From NCBI RefSeq assembly GCF_001949145.1, contig NW_019091392.1, positions 319,812 to 383,811 of the forward strand: a DNA stretch of 64,000 nt, read 5' to 3'. Of this stretch, positions 1 through 11,340 are shown in pieces. The notes beneath the pieces are model-generated. The model saw nothing but the letters and a program-made list of their open reading frames with translations. It was not told where the DNA came from and did not search any database. Made by a program: the position numbers and the translations under genes. Every line of letters starts with the position of its first letter. Positions within the stretch are counted from its first letter, which is position 1. The stretch comes from Acanthaster planci. Lineage: Eukaryota > Echinodermata > Asteroidea > Valvatida > Acanthasteridae.

Positions 1-2845
1 GTGGAAAGAGACTCATATTTACGGAAAAATCAAGCAGCTGAACACAAACTTTTGCAGATATCTCCCAAACTAGAGCACATATACATATCAAACCTGCGTG
101 AATCGATAGATGGAAATATGCCCTTTCAGATGAGATCGATAGGCAGATTTGAAAAATTTATATATAGTTTAACATCCAATGTATGGAATCTTCTTTGCGT
201 GAACAGAGAACCCGTGTAATAAAAAGAGACTCAGATTTGCGAAAAAAACAACCAGTTCTACGCACACTAACGCTTTCATTTGCGAATAATTCGGGAAATA
301 AAGCGAATATGCATATCAAATCTGCATGTATCGATAGAGGAGAAGATGCCCTTTCAGATGACACATCGATAGTCAGATTTGGAAAATTCGTATATAGCTT
401 AACATCAAATGTATGGAGCCTTCTTTGCGTGAGCAGAGAACCTGTGTAGTGGAAAGAGACTCAGATTTACGCAAAAAAATCAAACAGCTGAATACAAACT
501 CCTGCTTTCTTTTCCAGATATTTCCAAAACTAGAGAGAATATGCAGATCCGTCCTGCATGAATCGTTAGAAGAGAATATGCCCATTAAGACGTCAAAACG
601 ATTGTCAGATCTGGACCATTTTTATATCCTTAAACATCGGACATATGGAACCTTCTTTGCGTGAGCAAAGAACCCGTGTAGGGGAAAGACACTCAGATTT
701 ACGCAAAAAATCAAGCAGCTGAACACAAACTCCCGGTATCTTTTGCGGATATTTCCGAAACTAAAGCAAATATGTAAATCAAACTTGCATCAATCGATAG
801 AAGAGAATATGCCCTATCCGATGACACCTCGGTTGTCAGATCTTGAAAATTGTTAGATCCTTAAACATCGGATATATATAACCTTCCTTGCGTGAGCAGA
901 GAACCCGTGTAATGGAAAGAGTATTAGATTTACCCAAAAAAATGAACCAGCTGATCACAAAGTCCTGCTTTCTTTTGCAGATATATCCGAAACTAAAGCA
1001 AATATGCATATCCAACCTGCATGAATCGATACATGAGAATATGCCCATTAAGACGTCAAAACAATTGTCAGATCTGGACAATTTTTAAATCCTTAAATAT
1101 CAGAAATATGGAAACTTCTTTGCGTGAGCAGAGAACCCGTGTAGTGGAAAGAGACTCATATTTACGGAAAAAATCAAGCAGCTGAACACAAACTCCCGGT
1201 ATCTTTTGCGGATATTTCGGCAACTAAAGCAAATATGCATATCAAACCTGCATGAATCGATACATGAGAATATGCCCTTTAAGATGGCACAACGATAATC
1301 AGATCTGGAAAAAGTTTAGATACTTAAACATCGGATATATGGAGCATTCTTTGCGTGACCAGAGAACCCGTGTACTGGAAAAAAGACTCAGATTTACGCA
1401 ACAAAATCAAGCGGCTAAAACAACCTCAGGCTTTTTTTGCAGATATCTCCCCAACTAGAGCAAATATGCACATCCAACCTGCATGAATCGATAGAAAAAA
1501 ATATGCCCTTTCAGATGGCACAACGATTGTCACATCTGGACAATTTTTAGATCCTTAAACATCGGACATAGGGAACCTTCTTTGCGTGAGCAGAGAACCT
1601 GTGTAGTGGAAAGAGACTCAGATTTATGGAAAAAATCAAGCAGCTGAACACAAACTCCTGCTTTGTTTTGCGGATTTTTCCGCAACTAAAGCAAATATCA
1701 ATATCAAATATGCAGGAATCGATAGTGTAGCCTGTGTCCTTTACGAAGACACCACGATTGTCAGATCTGGATAGGTTTTAGAATGTCTAACATCGAATAC
1801 ATGGAGCCTCTTTCCCGAAGAAAAAAACCTTGTCGTGGAAAGAAACTCAGATTTACGCAAAAACAATCATGATGTTGCACACAAACTCCTGCTTTCTTTT
1901 GCGGGTATATCCGAAACTAAAGCAAATATGCGTATCAAACCTGCATGAATCGATACAGGAGAATATGCCCTATCAGATGACACCACGGTTGTCAGATCTT
2001 GAAAATTGTTAGATCCTTCAACATCGGATATATGTAACCTTCCTTGCGTGAACAGAAAACCCGCGTTGTTGAACGATACTCAGAATTACGCAAAAAAAAA
2101 ACAAGCAGTTCTACACAAACTAACGCTTTCATTTGCAAATAATTCGGGAAAACAACAAATATGCATATCAAACTTGCCTGAATCGGTAAAAAGAATATGC
2201 TCTTTCAGATGGCACAACGATAGTTAGATCTGGAAAAAGTTTAGATTCTGAAACATCGGATATATCCGAAACGAGAGCAAATATACATATCCTACCTGCA
2301 TGAATCGATAGAAGAGAGAATATGCCCTTTCAGATGGCACAACGATTGTCAGATCTGGACGATTTTTATATCCTTAAACATCGGACATATGGAGCCTTCT
2401 TTACGTGAGCAGAGAACCCGTGTAGTAAAAAGACACTCAGATTTACGCAAAAAACATCAAGCAGCTGAACACAAAATTCTGCTTTTTTTTGCAGATATAT
2501 CCCAAACTAAAGAAAATATGCAAATCCAACCTGCATGAATGGATAGAAAAGAATATGTCCTTTCAGACGGCACCACGATTGTCAGATCTGGACGATTTTT
2601 ATATCCTTAAACATCATATATATGGAACCTTTTTTGCTTGAGCAGAGAACCCGTGTAGTGGATGAGACTCATATTTACGGAAAAAAATCAAGCAGTTGAA
2701 AACAAACCCCTGCATTTTTTTGCAGATATCTCCCAAACTAGAGCTTATATCCATATCAAACCTGCATGAATCGATAGAAGAGAATATGAACTTCAGATGG
2801 CACAACGATTGTCAGATCTGGACGATATTTATGTCCTTAAACATT
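1..2845. repeat. Satellite block 1, unit about 231 bp
   Basis: Head-to-tail array of about 12 diverged monomers. The landmark TTTGCGTGAGCAGAGAACC recurs near 190, 420, 651, 882, 1115, 1347, 1577, 2040, 2394 and 2626, so the period is 231-232 bp. Other shared words are TCAAGCAGCTGAACACAAAC, GCATGAATCGATAGA and CAGATCTGGACGATTTTTAT. One monomer near 2250 lacks roughly 100 bp. The window starts inside the array. Short ORFs here are in-phase by-products of the repeat, not genes. Monomer subtypes recur in the same order in the second block (4802-7068), so both blocks probably belong to one original array. Confidence 0.95.
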
Positions 2846-2846
2846 N
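2846..2846. other. Ambiguous base at the satellite/cassette junction
   Basis: A single n sits exactly where the satellite stops (after CCTTAAACATT) and recombinase-coding sequence starts. It may be a base-call ambiguity or a collapsed gap, so the left junction of the cassette cannot be trusted without reads. Confidence 0.8.
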
Positions 2847-2847
2847 A

Positions 2848-3552
2848 GCTATCGCAACTTACGTTTCCGGGGTGGGTTATTATCACAAAATTTCCGGTTG
2901 GCCGGACCCAACGAAAGATTTCTTGGTGACGAAATTATTGTCGGGTTGCCGTAGGGATAATCCCGTTATTGACGAACGATGGCCATTCAAGCACTCCCAC
3001 ACGTGTGCAAAGATCATTACGAAGTCGCACTTTTCCACGCGGTCATGTTATGTGCATTCTTTTGTTTCATGCGTATAAGCGAGTTTGCCGCCATTTCAAA
3101 AACAAACGTGCAAACACTCACTTATTTTGGCTTCGGACGTCGAATTTATAAATGTGGGGCAGGACAGTGCTTCCGTTTTAGTCACCTTCAGGTACACAAA
3201 GAATAACCAAATGGGTAATCCTCAGATTGTGAAATTAGTTCGCTCAGGGGACGAAACCATCTGTCCAGTGCGAGCCCTCACAGTCTACGCCCAGATGCGT
3301 CCGACGCAGGAGAGTAGTTTTTTCTGTCATTTTGGGGGTGATCCCCTTACCCAGTAGCAGTTTAACGCCACATTGAAACGGGTTCTGATTTTCTTGGGCC
3401 TTGGAGGCTCATCATTTAGTGCACACTCCTTCCGCATTGGGGCGGCGTCTACTACAGCGTCCTTGGGTTTTTCGTTGGATGAAGTTAAGGCAATGGGCCG
3501 TTGGCGTTCAAATGCCGCTCAACTTTACATCCGTCCAATTGTACTTTGCTAG
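2848..3552 (+). pseudogene. Tyrosine recombinase (phage-integrase fold), decayed
   Basis: Three frames together read as a transposon-type tyrosine recombinase that would cut and rejoin DNA through a covalent phosphotyrosine. The first frame has GYYHKISGWPDPTKDF and LLSGCRRDNPVIDERWP, the usual core-binding/catalytic boundary. After a frameshift near 2980 comes CAFFCFMRISEF, holding catalytic Arg I at about 3072. A second shift near 3110 leads to SGDETICPVRALTVYA. An in-frame TAG follows at 3355-3357. Beyond it are HSFRIGAAS (HxxR box, His at 3424) and MGRWRSNAAQLYIRP, with the nucleophile Tyr at 3526-3528. All catalytic residues are visible, but two shifts and a stop make it inactive. The N-terminal domain is missing at the left junction. 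Such recombinases occur in Crypton, DIRS and Ngaro elements. Confidence 0.85.
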
Positions 3553-3637
3553 CTGTCTGGCGTTTAATTTCAGCTGTTTAATTCCGCGTTTTGTCCACCA
3601 TGTTGTCTCACTTGTTCCCACCCCTTGTTTACAGGGG

Positions 3638-4157
3638 ATGGTGTGGATCATTGGGGATTCCATCGTCCGCAGAGCGGCAGCCAGGCTGGAATGCAGTCCA
3701 CCAGTACGCGGGAACGGTCTGGGCGGAGCCCGATACAGTGATATAAATCAATTGTTATCTGACCTGGAAGCTAAGTGCCCTCGACCGGCCATGCTGATCG
3801 TTCACATTGGCACTAATGATTTGGGTGATACTTATTTTTTCAGCATGCGGCAGCATGCAGTTCATGAAAGAATGTAGTGCTAAGTATCCTAAGGCTAAAT
3901 TAGTGTGGTCTGATATACTACCGTGAGCTTGTTACTTTGGGACCATTAATCCAGCGAAAATGGAGATGAAACGGCGGGCCGTGAATAGATGGGCGCGCTC
4001 CCTCAGCCGTCACAAGGGCGTGTCAGTGCTACATCATCCGCAGTTTAAATGGTCCGAATTCTCATTGTACAGATATGATGGGGTTCACCTGTCCCGTACG
4101 GGTAACATGCACTTTCGGTCGAATCTTCGGGATTGCATTTGCGCTGCCTTTAATTGA
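3638..4157 (+). pseudogene. SGNH/GDSL-type hydrolase domain, frameshifted
   Basis: It lies about 90 bp after the recombinase stop. WIIGDSIVRRAAAR is block I, with the serine in GDS. A Gly-rich stretch follows (GNGLGGARYSDINQLL), then IVHIGTNDLGD (block III GTND). After a frameshift near 3850 comes YPKAKLVWSDILP, and finally RYDGVHLSRTGNMHF (block V, Asp-x-x-His). Ser, Asn, Asp and His of an SGNH esterase are therefore all recognisable, spread over two frames with a stop near 3926. From family knowledge, SGNH domains accompany tyrosine recombinases in Ngaro-type and related YR elements, where their role is unclear. Here it is a relic of the same element as the upstream recombinase. Confidence 0.8.
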
Positions 4158-4801
4158 GTGTAATTGAGTTTATCCCACTCAAAGGGTTCATAGCGATGGT
4201 CCTCTTTACTGTTGTTATTATAATTCAATTCTAGGGGCGTTAATAGGGAGATGCACTTGCCTGTCGTTCCGGTGGGGCGCGTTTGGCGCGTGTGGCAGAA
4301 ATTTGCCGGAAGCGACGGGAAGTGCCTCGATTTTGGCTAACATGATAATCAAATTATATTAGTAAATAAGTTTCAATTAAACTTTGAATTTTGAGGTTTA
4401 CAGTTAATACTTGCTGTTTAATCTTAGGAACCCTACGCCAAGCACCCCCCCAGGTGGGGCTTCTTCCAACCGTATTTTCAAACGGTGGAAAAAAACGGCA
4501 TGCTTTGCAAATCTTTTGTTAATTGTTCCAGACATGACATTCGACAAATTATAAGCATTTTGTGACTAGCACCCTCTCGTTCTGGTGGGGCTAGCGTTTA
4601 TATATAAATATTCCTATAGCCTAAAGGCGAATGGTTGGCAAACCTACCAAGGATTCGGGCCCGTGGATGCCAAACTTGATAGATTGGGGCAAGCCTGCCC
4701 GTTTAAGCTGATTTTGCCAAACTTCTTAGTGTCAAAGACAAATAAACCAGTGGCTTGGAATAACGTGCCAAAAATTCAGTGGCAATTTGTTTGTTGTCTC
4801 A
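4158..4801. other. Noncoding 3' part of the YR-SGNH cassette
   Basis: No credible coding frame. Three copies of a split motif GCAC...GGTGGGGC occur at 4253-4278, 4442-4460 and 4569-4591, spaced about 190 and 130 bp, possibly element-specific termini or recombination sites. Satellite sequence resumes at about 4802, in mid-monomer. Confidence 0.5.
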
Positions 4802-7068
4802 GAATAATCCAGCAGTTATACAAAAACTCTTGCTTTCTTTTGCGGATTTTTCCGAAACTAGATCAAATATGCATATCAAACTTACATGAATCGATAGAAG
4901 CGACTATGCCCTTTCAGATGGCACACTGATTGTCAGATCTGGACGATTTTTATATCCTTAAACATCGGATATATGGAACCTTCCTTGCGTGAGCAGAGAA
5001 CCCGTGTAGTGAATTAGACTCAGATTTACGAAAAAAAATCAAGCAGCTGAACAAAAACTCCCGCTTTCCTTTGCGGATATATCCCCAACTAAAGCAAATA
5101 TGCATATAAAACCTGTAGGAATATGCCCTATCAGATGACACCACGGTTGTCAGATCTTGAAAATAGTTAGATCCTTAAACATCGGACATATGTAACCTTC
5201 CTTGCGTGAGCAGAGAACCTGCGTTGTTGAAAGATACTCAGAATTACGCAAACAAAAAACAAGCAGTTCTTCACAAACTAACGTTTTTGATTTGCGAATA
5301 ATTCGGGGAAAAAAACAAATATGCATATCAAACTTGCATGAATCGATAGAACAGAATATGAGCTTTCAGATGGCACAACGATTGTCAGATCTTGAAAATT
5401 GTTAGATCTGTAAACATCGGACATATGTAACCTTCCTTGCGTGAGCAGAGAGCCCGTGTAGGAGAAAGACGCTAAGATTTACGCAAAAAATCAAGCAGCT
5501 GAAAAAACTCCTGCTTTATTTTGCACCAAAGACCAAACTAAAGCAAATATGCACATCAAACCTGCATGAATCGATTAAAAAGAACATGCCCTTTAAGATG
5601 ACACATCGATAGTCAGATCTGGAAAAAGTTTAGATTCTTAAACATCAGATATATGGAGCCTTCTTTGCTTGAGCAGAGAACCCGTGTAGGGGAAAGACAC
5701 TCAGATTTACGCAAAAACAATCACGATGTTGCGCACAAACTCCTGCTTTCTTTTTCGGGTATATTCGAAACTAAAGCAAATATGCATATCAAACTTGCAT
5801 GAATCAATACAGGAGAATATGCCCTATCAGATGACACCACTGTTGTCAGATCTGGAAAATTGTTAGATCCGTTAACATGGGATATACGTAACCTTCCTTG
5901 CGTGAGCAGAGAACCTGCGTCGTTGAAAGATACTCAGAATTACCCAAAAAAATCAAGTAGTTCTACACAAACTAACGATTTCATTTGCGAATAATTCGGA
6001 AAAAAAACAAATATGCATATCAAACTTGCATGAATCGATACATCAGAATATGCCCTTTAAGATGACACATCGATAGTCAGATTTGGACAATTTTTAGATT
6101 CTTAAACATCGGATATATGGAGCCTTCTTTGCGTGAGCAGAGAACCCTTGTAGTGGAAAGACACTCAGATTTACGAAAATAATCCAGCAGTTATACAAAA
6201 ACTCTTGCTTCCTAGTTTTGCGGATATTTCCCAAACCAGAGCAAATATGCATGAAAAACCTGCATGAATCGATAGTAAAGAATAAGCCCTTTAAGATGAC
6301 ACCACTGTTGTCAGATCAGGAAAATTGTTAGACCCTTAAACATCGGATATATGGAGCCTTCTTTGCGTGAGCAGAGAACCCGTGTAGTAAAAAGACACTC
6401 AGATTTACCCAAAAAACATCAAGCAGCTGACCACAAAATTCTGCTTTCTTTTGCAGATATATCCCAAACTAAAAAAACATATGCATATCCAACCTGCATG
6501 AATCGATAGAAGAGAATATGCCCTTTCAGATGTCACAAGGATTGTCAGATCTGGACGATTTTTATATCGTTAAACATCATATATATGGAAACCTTCTTTG
6601 CGTGAGCAAAAGAACCCGTGTAGTGGATGAGACTCAGATTTACGCAAGAAAACCAAGCAGTTGAACACAAACTCCTGCTTTGTTTTGCAGATATCTGCCA
6701 AACCAGAGCAAATATGCATATCCAACCTGCATGAATTGATAGAAGAAAATTTGAACTTTCAGATGGCACAACGATTGTCAGATCTGGACGATTTTTATAG
6801 CTTTAAACATTGGACATATGGAACCTTCTTTGCGTGAGCAGAGAACCCGTGTAGGGGAAAGACACTCAGATTTACACAAAAAATCAAGCATCTGAAACAC
6901 ACTCCTGCTTTGTTTTGCATATATATCCCAAACGAGAGCAAATTATGCATATTCAACCTGCATGAATCGATAGAAGAGAATATGCCCTTTCAGATGGCAC
7001 AAGGATTGTCAGATCTGGACGATTTTTATATCCTTAAACATCGGATATATGAAAACCTTCTTTGCGCA
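4802..7068. repeat. Satellite block 2, unit about 231 bp
   Basis: About 10 monomers of the same family and orientation as block 1, starting mid-unit at AATAATCCAGCAGTTATAC, a variant that recurs at about 6178. The block 5690-6060 reproduces the subtype order of 1830-2200: an AACAATCA(T/C)GATGTTGC monomer, then a CTATCAGATGACACCAC monomer, then a TTGAAAGATACTCAGAATTAC monomer. Copies of the second subtype at about 5115 and 5815 are three monomers apart, suggesting a local higher-order repeat. The array ends after CTTCTTTGCG at about 7066. Confidence 0.95.
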
Positions 7069-9861
7069 AGCACGGTCTCGTTGGTCTTCTGTTCTGAGAT
7101 GTCTGGTGCTATTATCTTTGGTGTAGGCCTATGTAAAGTACACGTCATGTACAACGTGAAGCATGGTGAACTGCACTGCTCAGCATGCCATTTAAACGGA
7201 CAACTCTCCCGTTGTTGTGCGCAGCGATGGCATGACGTATTTCTACCATATTTGGTAAGAGGGGCCACTGAGACCGGTAGACAGCTGATTTTTACGGATG
7301 CTCTACGTAGCAGTTAGGTAGCCACGTGACACCGCTGAGGATCAGCGACTGTGCACAGTCCAACAATACAAACCTTCACAAAAATGATTCTACATCAGAG
7401 ATTCTGATTTCCACATGATGATTTAATTCCACTTACAAATGGGATAAAGGATTTATAAACACTTGTAATAGACTGTGGTTCACAGCGTCCCCAATTTCAG
7501 TCGTATTCCTTAACGTACGGTATGAATTTCATGGAATGGTACCAGGTGATTTTGGGGGGTCGGAATGAAATCGTAAAATATAGTCTGATTCTTTGAATTT
7601 AACGTTTTCCAATAAATACAATGTTGGGGAATATTACTGAAATTGGGGACGCCGCGAATACGGTCTATTAGTGGGTCGCCGACAAAGTTTTTTTACGCAG
7701 CGTAGACACAAAAACCATTTGTTGTAGAAGGAGTTCGTACTATACGATTTTGCCACAACGAATTTTCTCCCAATAGGAATATGCATATTAAACCCGGCGG
7801 GACCGACGATGTCTTTGTTATGACCGTTTTTTTTTAATTGATGGGCGGTTTCGTTACAAGAGTATTTCAATTTGCAAGTATTCACTTAAAACTTCCCCTC
7901 ACGTGTGGGGTAAACAATGGAATTTTCAACGAGACGCATCAAGAAATGATCGGATGGAAATTTCAATGTTGTAAAAACCACATTAACTTTAATTAGAAGC
8001 ATCCTCTTCTCAAAATTTAAGAACTTCACCCTCTTTCGACATCAATTTATGATATTAAGGTATTTTACATGATTGTATTTACAGAAAATCTGTAAAACAT
8101 TACAAAGAAGAAACAAAATTGAACACTTGGGCAAAACAGATTTTAACATAATTCATAAGCATATACCTGAGCGTTCATGTTAGTATTTAAAGAAAACCAA
8201 AGACTTGAAACCTAAAATTGTCCGTGTTGTAGATCTGACGTATTAATAGTGCTCGTCCACTGCACACTTTGTATAGGGATAAATTGACCAGTATAAAGGG
8301 GCCGTCCATAACGAATGTACACACAAATACAAAAATTTGTGCGACCACGTGGGAAGACACATAGCGAAATTTATGTTGCAACTGCTTTTATTAACGCGTG
8401 AATGTTCAGTGCATTCCAGTGCCAAAAGTTGGCGGTATAAAAATCGCAACAGGGACTTGTTTTTCTAGAAGTAGCTCGTTATTCTGAAATCTTTGCACGG
8501 ACACAATTGCATGGTCAATCTCTATCGCAGAGGAAGGAAAAGTCTGACTCGTTTCATTGTCAGGCAAGTTTTGCTTGACCTCATTGTGCAAAGAAAGGAT
8601 TAAATTTCACCATAGCAAAATTCACTTTGTAATGAAACATGACAGTAACTGGTAGAGAGGGGGCCTGTTGGGCACACTTTGACCTTGAAATATAGCATAA
8701 TTTGACCTTGGAGATGGTGGCATTAATATGCATAAGTGTAATATTAATATGATATTGATATGAATAGGAATGAGTATAGGGTAAAAAATTCTGGCACAGA
8801 TTGACCTTTGGCAAGGGATAGGCATAAGGTCAGAAAGTCTGGTACAGGTTGATTCTGGTGTATGGGATAAAATAGGAATAAAGCATAGAACGGGGTAAAA
8901 ATTTTTGGTACAATTTGACCTTGCTTATGATAAATAATTGTGGATGAGTGGAAGGTGTGACGTCGTGGAAAAATACCAACGGGCGTACAGGAGGTCCAAA
9001 AGTAATTAGAAAGTACGAAGCGATAATCCCCAAACAAAAGGACCGTATGTGCCGCCGGGTTGTGACTGATAATTCCTAAACAAAGGGATGTACATAGTGG
9101 GTGAGCTGCATCGGCGGATTATTGTGTTAATTATATTGTGTACGTTGGAAGTGAGCGTTGGTCCGACTTCACCTTTGGACACTAAAGGAGGGAGGGTGCC
9201 CACGTGCTGACGGTCTTGCGTTTAGGTTACTATGGCTACCAAGATTTGATCGATACGGGAAGAAGACTCTGTTGTCCCTAGCTGAATTTTTACTCCTTTG
9301 AACTAGAGTGTTTTACGCTGGCTGTTGCGGGTAGGACAGTTTTTCCAGTTTGTTCGTGACGTCATAGATGTATACTTTTCTTGGTCAAGAGAGGGAGCTC
9401 TTGGCGCGCCAACATCGTCACATTTCTTGTTAACTGAAGAAAATCGTCAAAGATTTCCTTTGATTTTGCTTCATATTTGAGACGCCCAATGTTGTGAGTA
9501 AAAAAAAAAAAATGAAAAATATTGCCCCTGGAAGAAACCACAGGGGTAAACGCATAAGGGTATGGCTATGCCATTTTGCACGATTTGAATAGGAAAACTG
9601 CATGCCTGTGTGCATGCCTTGTGCATCTTGAGGGTGCTTATTTCTTTTCTTCCCTCACCAAATCTAGACAAAATTTCCCTCTTTAACACAAACATTCCAT
9701 TTTGCGGTCAATCTGGGCTCATTGTGTTGTGGATATGCCCACTTTGGGGGCGGATCCTGGGTGGAAAGGGGGAGGGTTCTAATTATAAGTTTATACGCAC
9801 AGTTGGACTTTGGAAAGTGTATGTGGGACTTTCTGTATGTTACAGATGATAATGTGACATC
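7069..9861. other. Unassigned sequence between satellite and BEL relic
   Basis: No recognisable gene. The longest open frames lack domains and codon structure. There is an imperfect duplication near 9018/9067 (GATAATCCCCAAACAAAAGG and GATAATTCCTAAACAAAGGG), plus the minisatellite listed separately. Confidence 0.5.
8665..8930. repeat. Imperfect minisatellite with TTTGACCTTG words
   Basis: Degenerate tandem units of about 60-85 bp built on GGGTAAAAA-TTCTGGTACA-GATTGACCTTTG. TGACCTT occurs at least four times. One instance, TTTGACCTTGAAA near 8680, matches the reverse complement of a TCAAGGTCA nuclear-receptor half-site. The repeat explains the recurrence, so any regulatory meaning is speculative. 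Confidence 0.5.
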
Positions 9862-11105
9862 GGGCTCTCTGGTATTTTGGCTCTTTCTCAATTTATTCCA
9901 GCGGTGCTACCTAAAAACAACCATGTCACGAAGCTCATCATCAAGCACTTTCATCAGCAGTGCAGCCACCAAGGTCGACACATCACCTTGGGTACGATAA
10001 GGAACGAAGGCTACTGGGTTCTTGGTGGCCAGAGGCAGATTACCAAGGTGATCCAAGACTGTGTGACATGCAAGAGGCTGAGAGGCAAGCATCAAGACCA
10101 GATCATGGCTGATCTCCCAGAAGAGAGAGTCACGGTAGCACCGCCATTCACCTTCGTCGGTGTAGACGTTTTCGGCCCATTTGAAGTCTACAGCACGAAA
10201 ACCAGAGGATGTAGTAGTCGTGCTAAGAGATGGGCTGCCCTGTTTACCTGCATGGTAACACAGGGTTTTCCACATCGAGGTCCTGGAAGCGATGGACAGT
10301 TCATGTTTCATCAATGCCCTGAGACGTTTTTCTCCATCAGAGGTCCAGCCATGCAGATCCGTTCAGACTGTGGCACAAATTTTGTGGGTGCCTGCAATGA
10401 AATTGGACGACAGCTCCAAGATAAGGAACCTATCAAAAGGTATCTACTTACTCGGGGCTGTGAATGGGTTTTCAACCCACCCCATGCATCGCATATGGGC
10501 GGAGCTTGGTAGAGAATGATTGGCATTTCCCGCCGCATCCTAGAAGGTATTCTGCGAGATGTCAAGCCTAGTCAGCTCACCCATGAGGTCTTCACGACTC
10601 TTATGACGGAAGTTGCTGCCATTATCAATTCCCGACCATTACTACCAGACGGTAACACCCCAGAGCTACCCCTAAGCCTCTCGCCTAATGTGCTGCTCAC
10701 GATGAAGCCATCGCAGGCGACAGCCCCAGAAGGACCATTTGATCCCAAAGATCTCACGAGGACCAAGTGGAGACGCGTCCAGCACCTATCCCACATGTTC
10801 TGGGACAAGTGGCAGAAAGACTACCTACCTTTGCTACAGAGACTACAGCAAAGTGGCAGCAGCTGAAGAGAGATATGAAGGAGGGGGATGTTGTCATCGT
10901 CAAAGGTGACTACCAGCGAAACGACTGGCCTCTGGACAGGGTTGTTGGTGTAGAAGCAAGTGGAGACAGGCACATCAGGAAAGCCAGCGTGGAGATGGTA
11001 GCCATGGACCAGAGGAACCTGTTTCTACGACCAGCTCGGGAGTTGACAAAGAAGATGTTGTTGCGACCTATAAGTGACTTGGTTCTTTTGATTCCCTCGG
11101 AGTGA
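9862..11105 (+). pseudogene. BEL/Pao retroelement pol, integrase and C-terminal domain
   Basis: Remnant of the integrase end of a BEL/Pao polyprotein, which inserts element cDNA into host DNA. In order: an HHCC-type zinc-binding region ending QDCVTCKRLRGK; the DDE core with first Asp in FVGVDVFGPF and second Asp in IRSDCGTNFVGA; then NPPHASHMGGAW. The codon after that Trp, where the family has its catalytic Glu, is TAG (10510-10512). The same frame stays open to 10866. A further shift leads into MKEGDVVIVKGDYQRNDWPL and RPISDLVLL, typical of the DUF5641-like BEL/Pao C-terminus. Protease, reverse transcriptase and RNase H are absent: homology starts abruptly near 9862, so the copy is 5'-truncated and dead. 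Confidence 0.9.
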
Positions 11106-11283
11106 CTGATCACTGTGGTCCAACTGGACTCTACCAAATGCTGCTTAGACATGTAGGCACCACATATTAAGTGTGCACTAGTTGTTTTCGTATTTACTCT
11201 TCTGCTTGTTATGAACCATCCATATTGTTTTATTGTAACCTAATTATTTGTATGTTATTCACATTGTGATGATGGTATCACCA

Positions 11284-11340
11284 CGGGGGAGTGTTATGTT
11301 CCCCCCTATATGGCGTAGTTGCGGTCCAAGTAGTACAGCG
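11284..11340 (+). repeat. Polypurine tract and start of 3' LTR (BEL/Pao)
   Basis: About 180 bp after the pol stop, the purine run GGGGGAG (11285-11291) is followed at once by TGTTATGTTCCCCCC. A purine tract directly before a TG-starting LTR is the expected 3' architecture, and TGTTATG is a common BEL/Pao LTR start. The LTR must run to the right, but its end cannot be fixed because no 5' LTR is present for comparison. Confidence 0.65.

Noticed and set aside
1-1458. Many 60-90 codon frames on both strands (for example 1-219, 183-449, 836-1081 minus)
   Set aside because: All are copies of the same satellite phase; they repeat with the 231-bp period and show no independent coding features.
1-7068. 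Regularly spaced repeats as a CRISPR array
   Set aside because: Whole 231-bp units are repeated without unique spacers, and the window is eukaryotic.
8660-8940. Cluster of nuclear-receptor half-sites (TGACCTT)
   Set aside because: Recurrence is explained by the minisatellite unit; there is no adjacent promoter or gene.
9907-10314. 135-codon minus-strand frame
   Set aside because: Antisense shadow of the BEL integrase frame, which has clear catalytic motifs on the plus strand.
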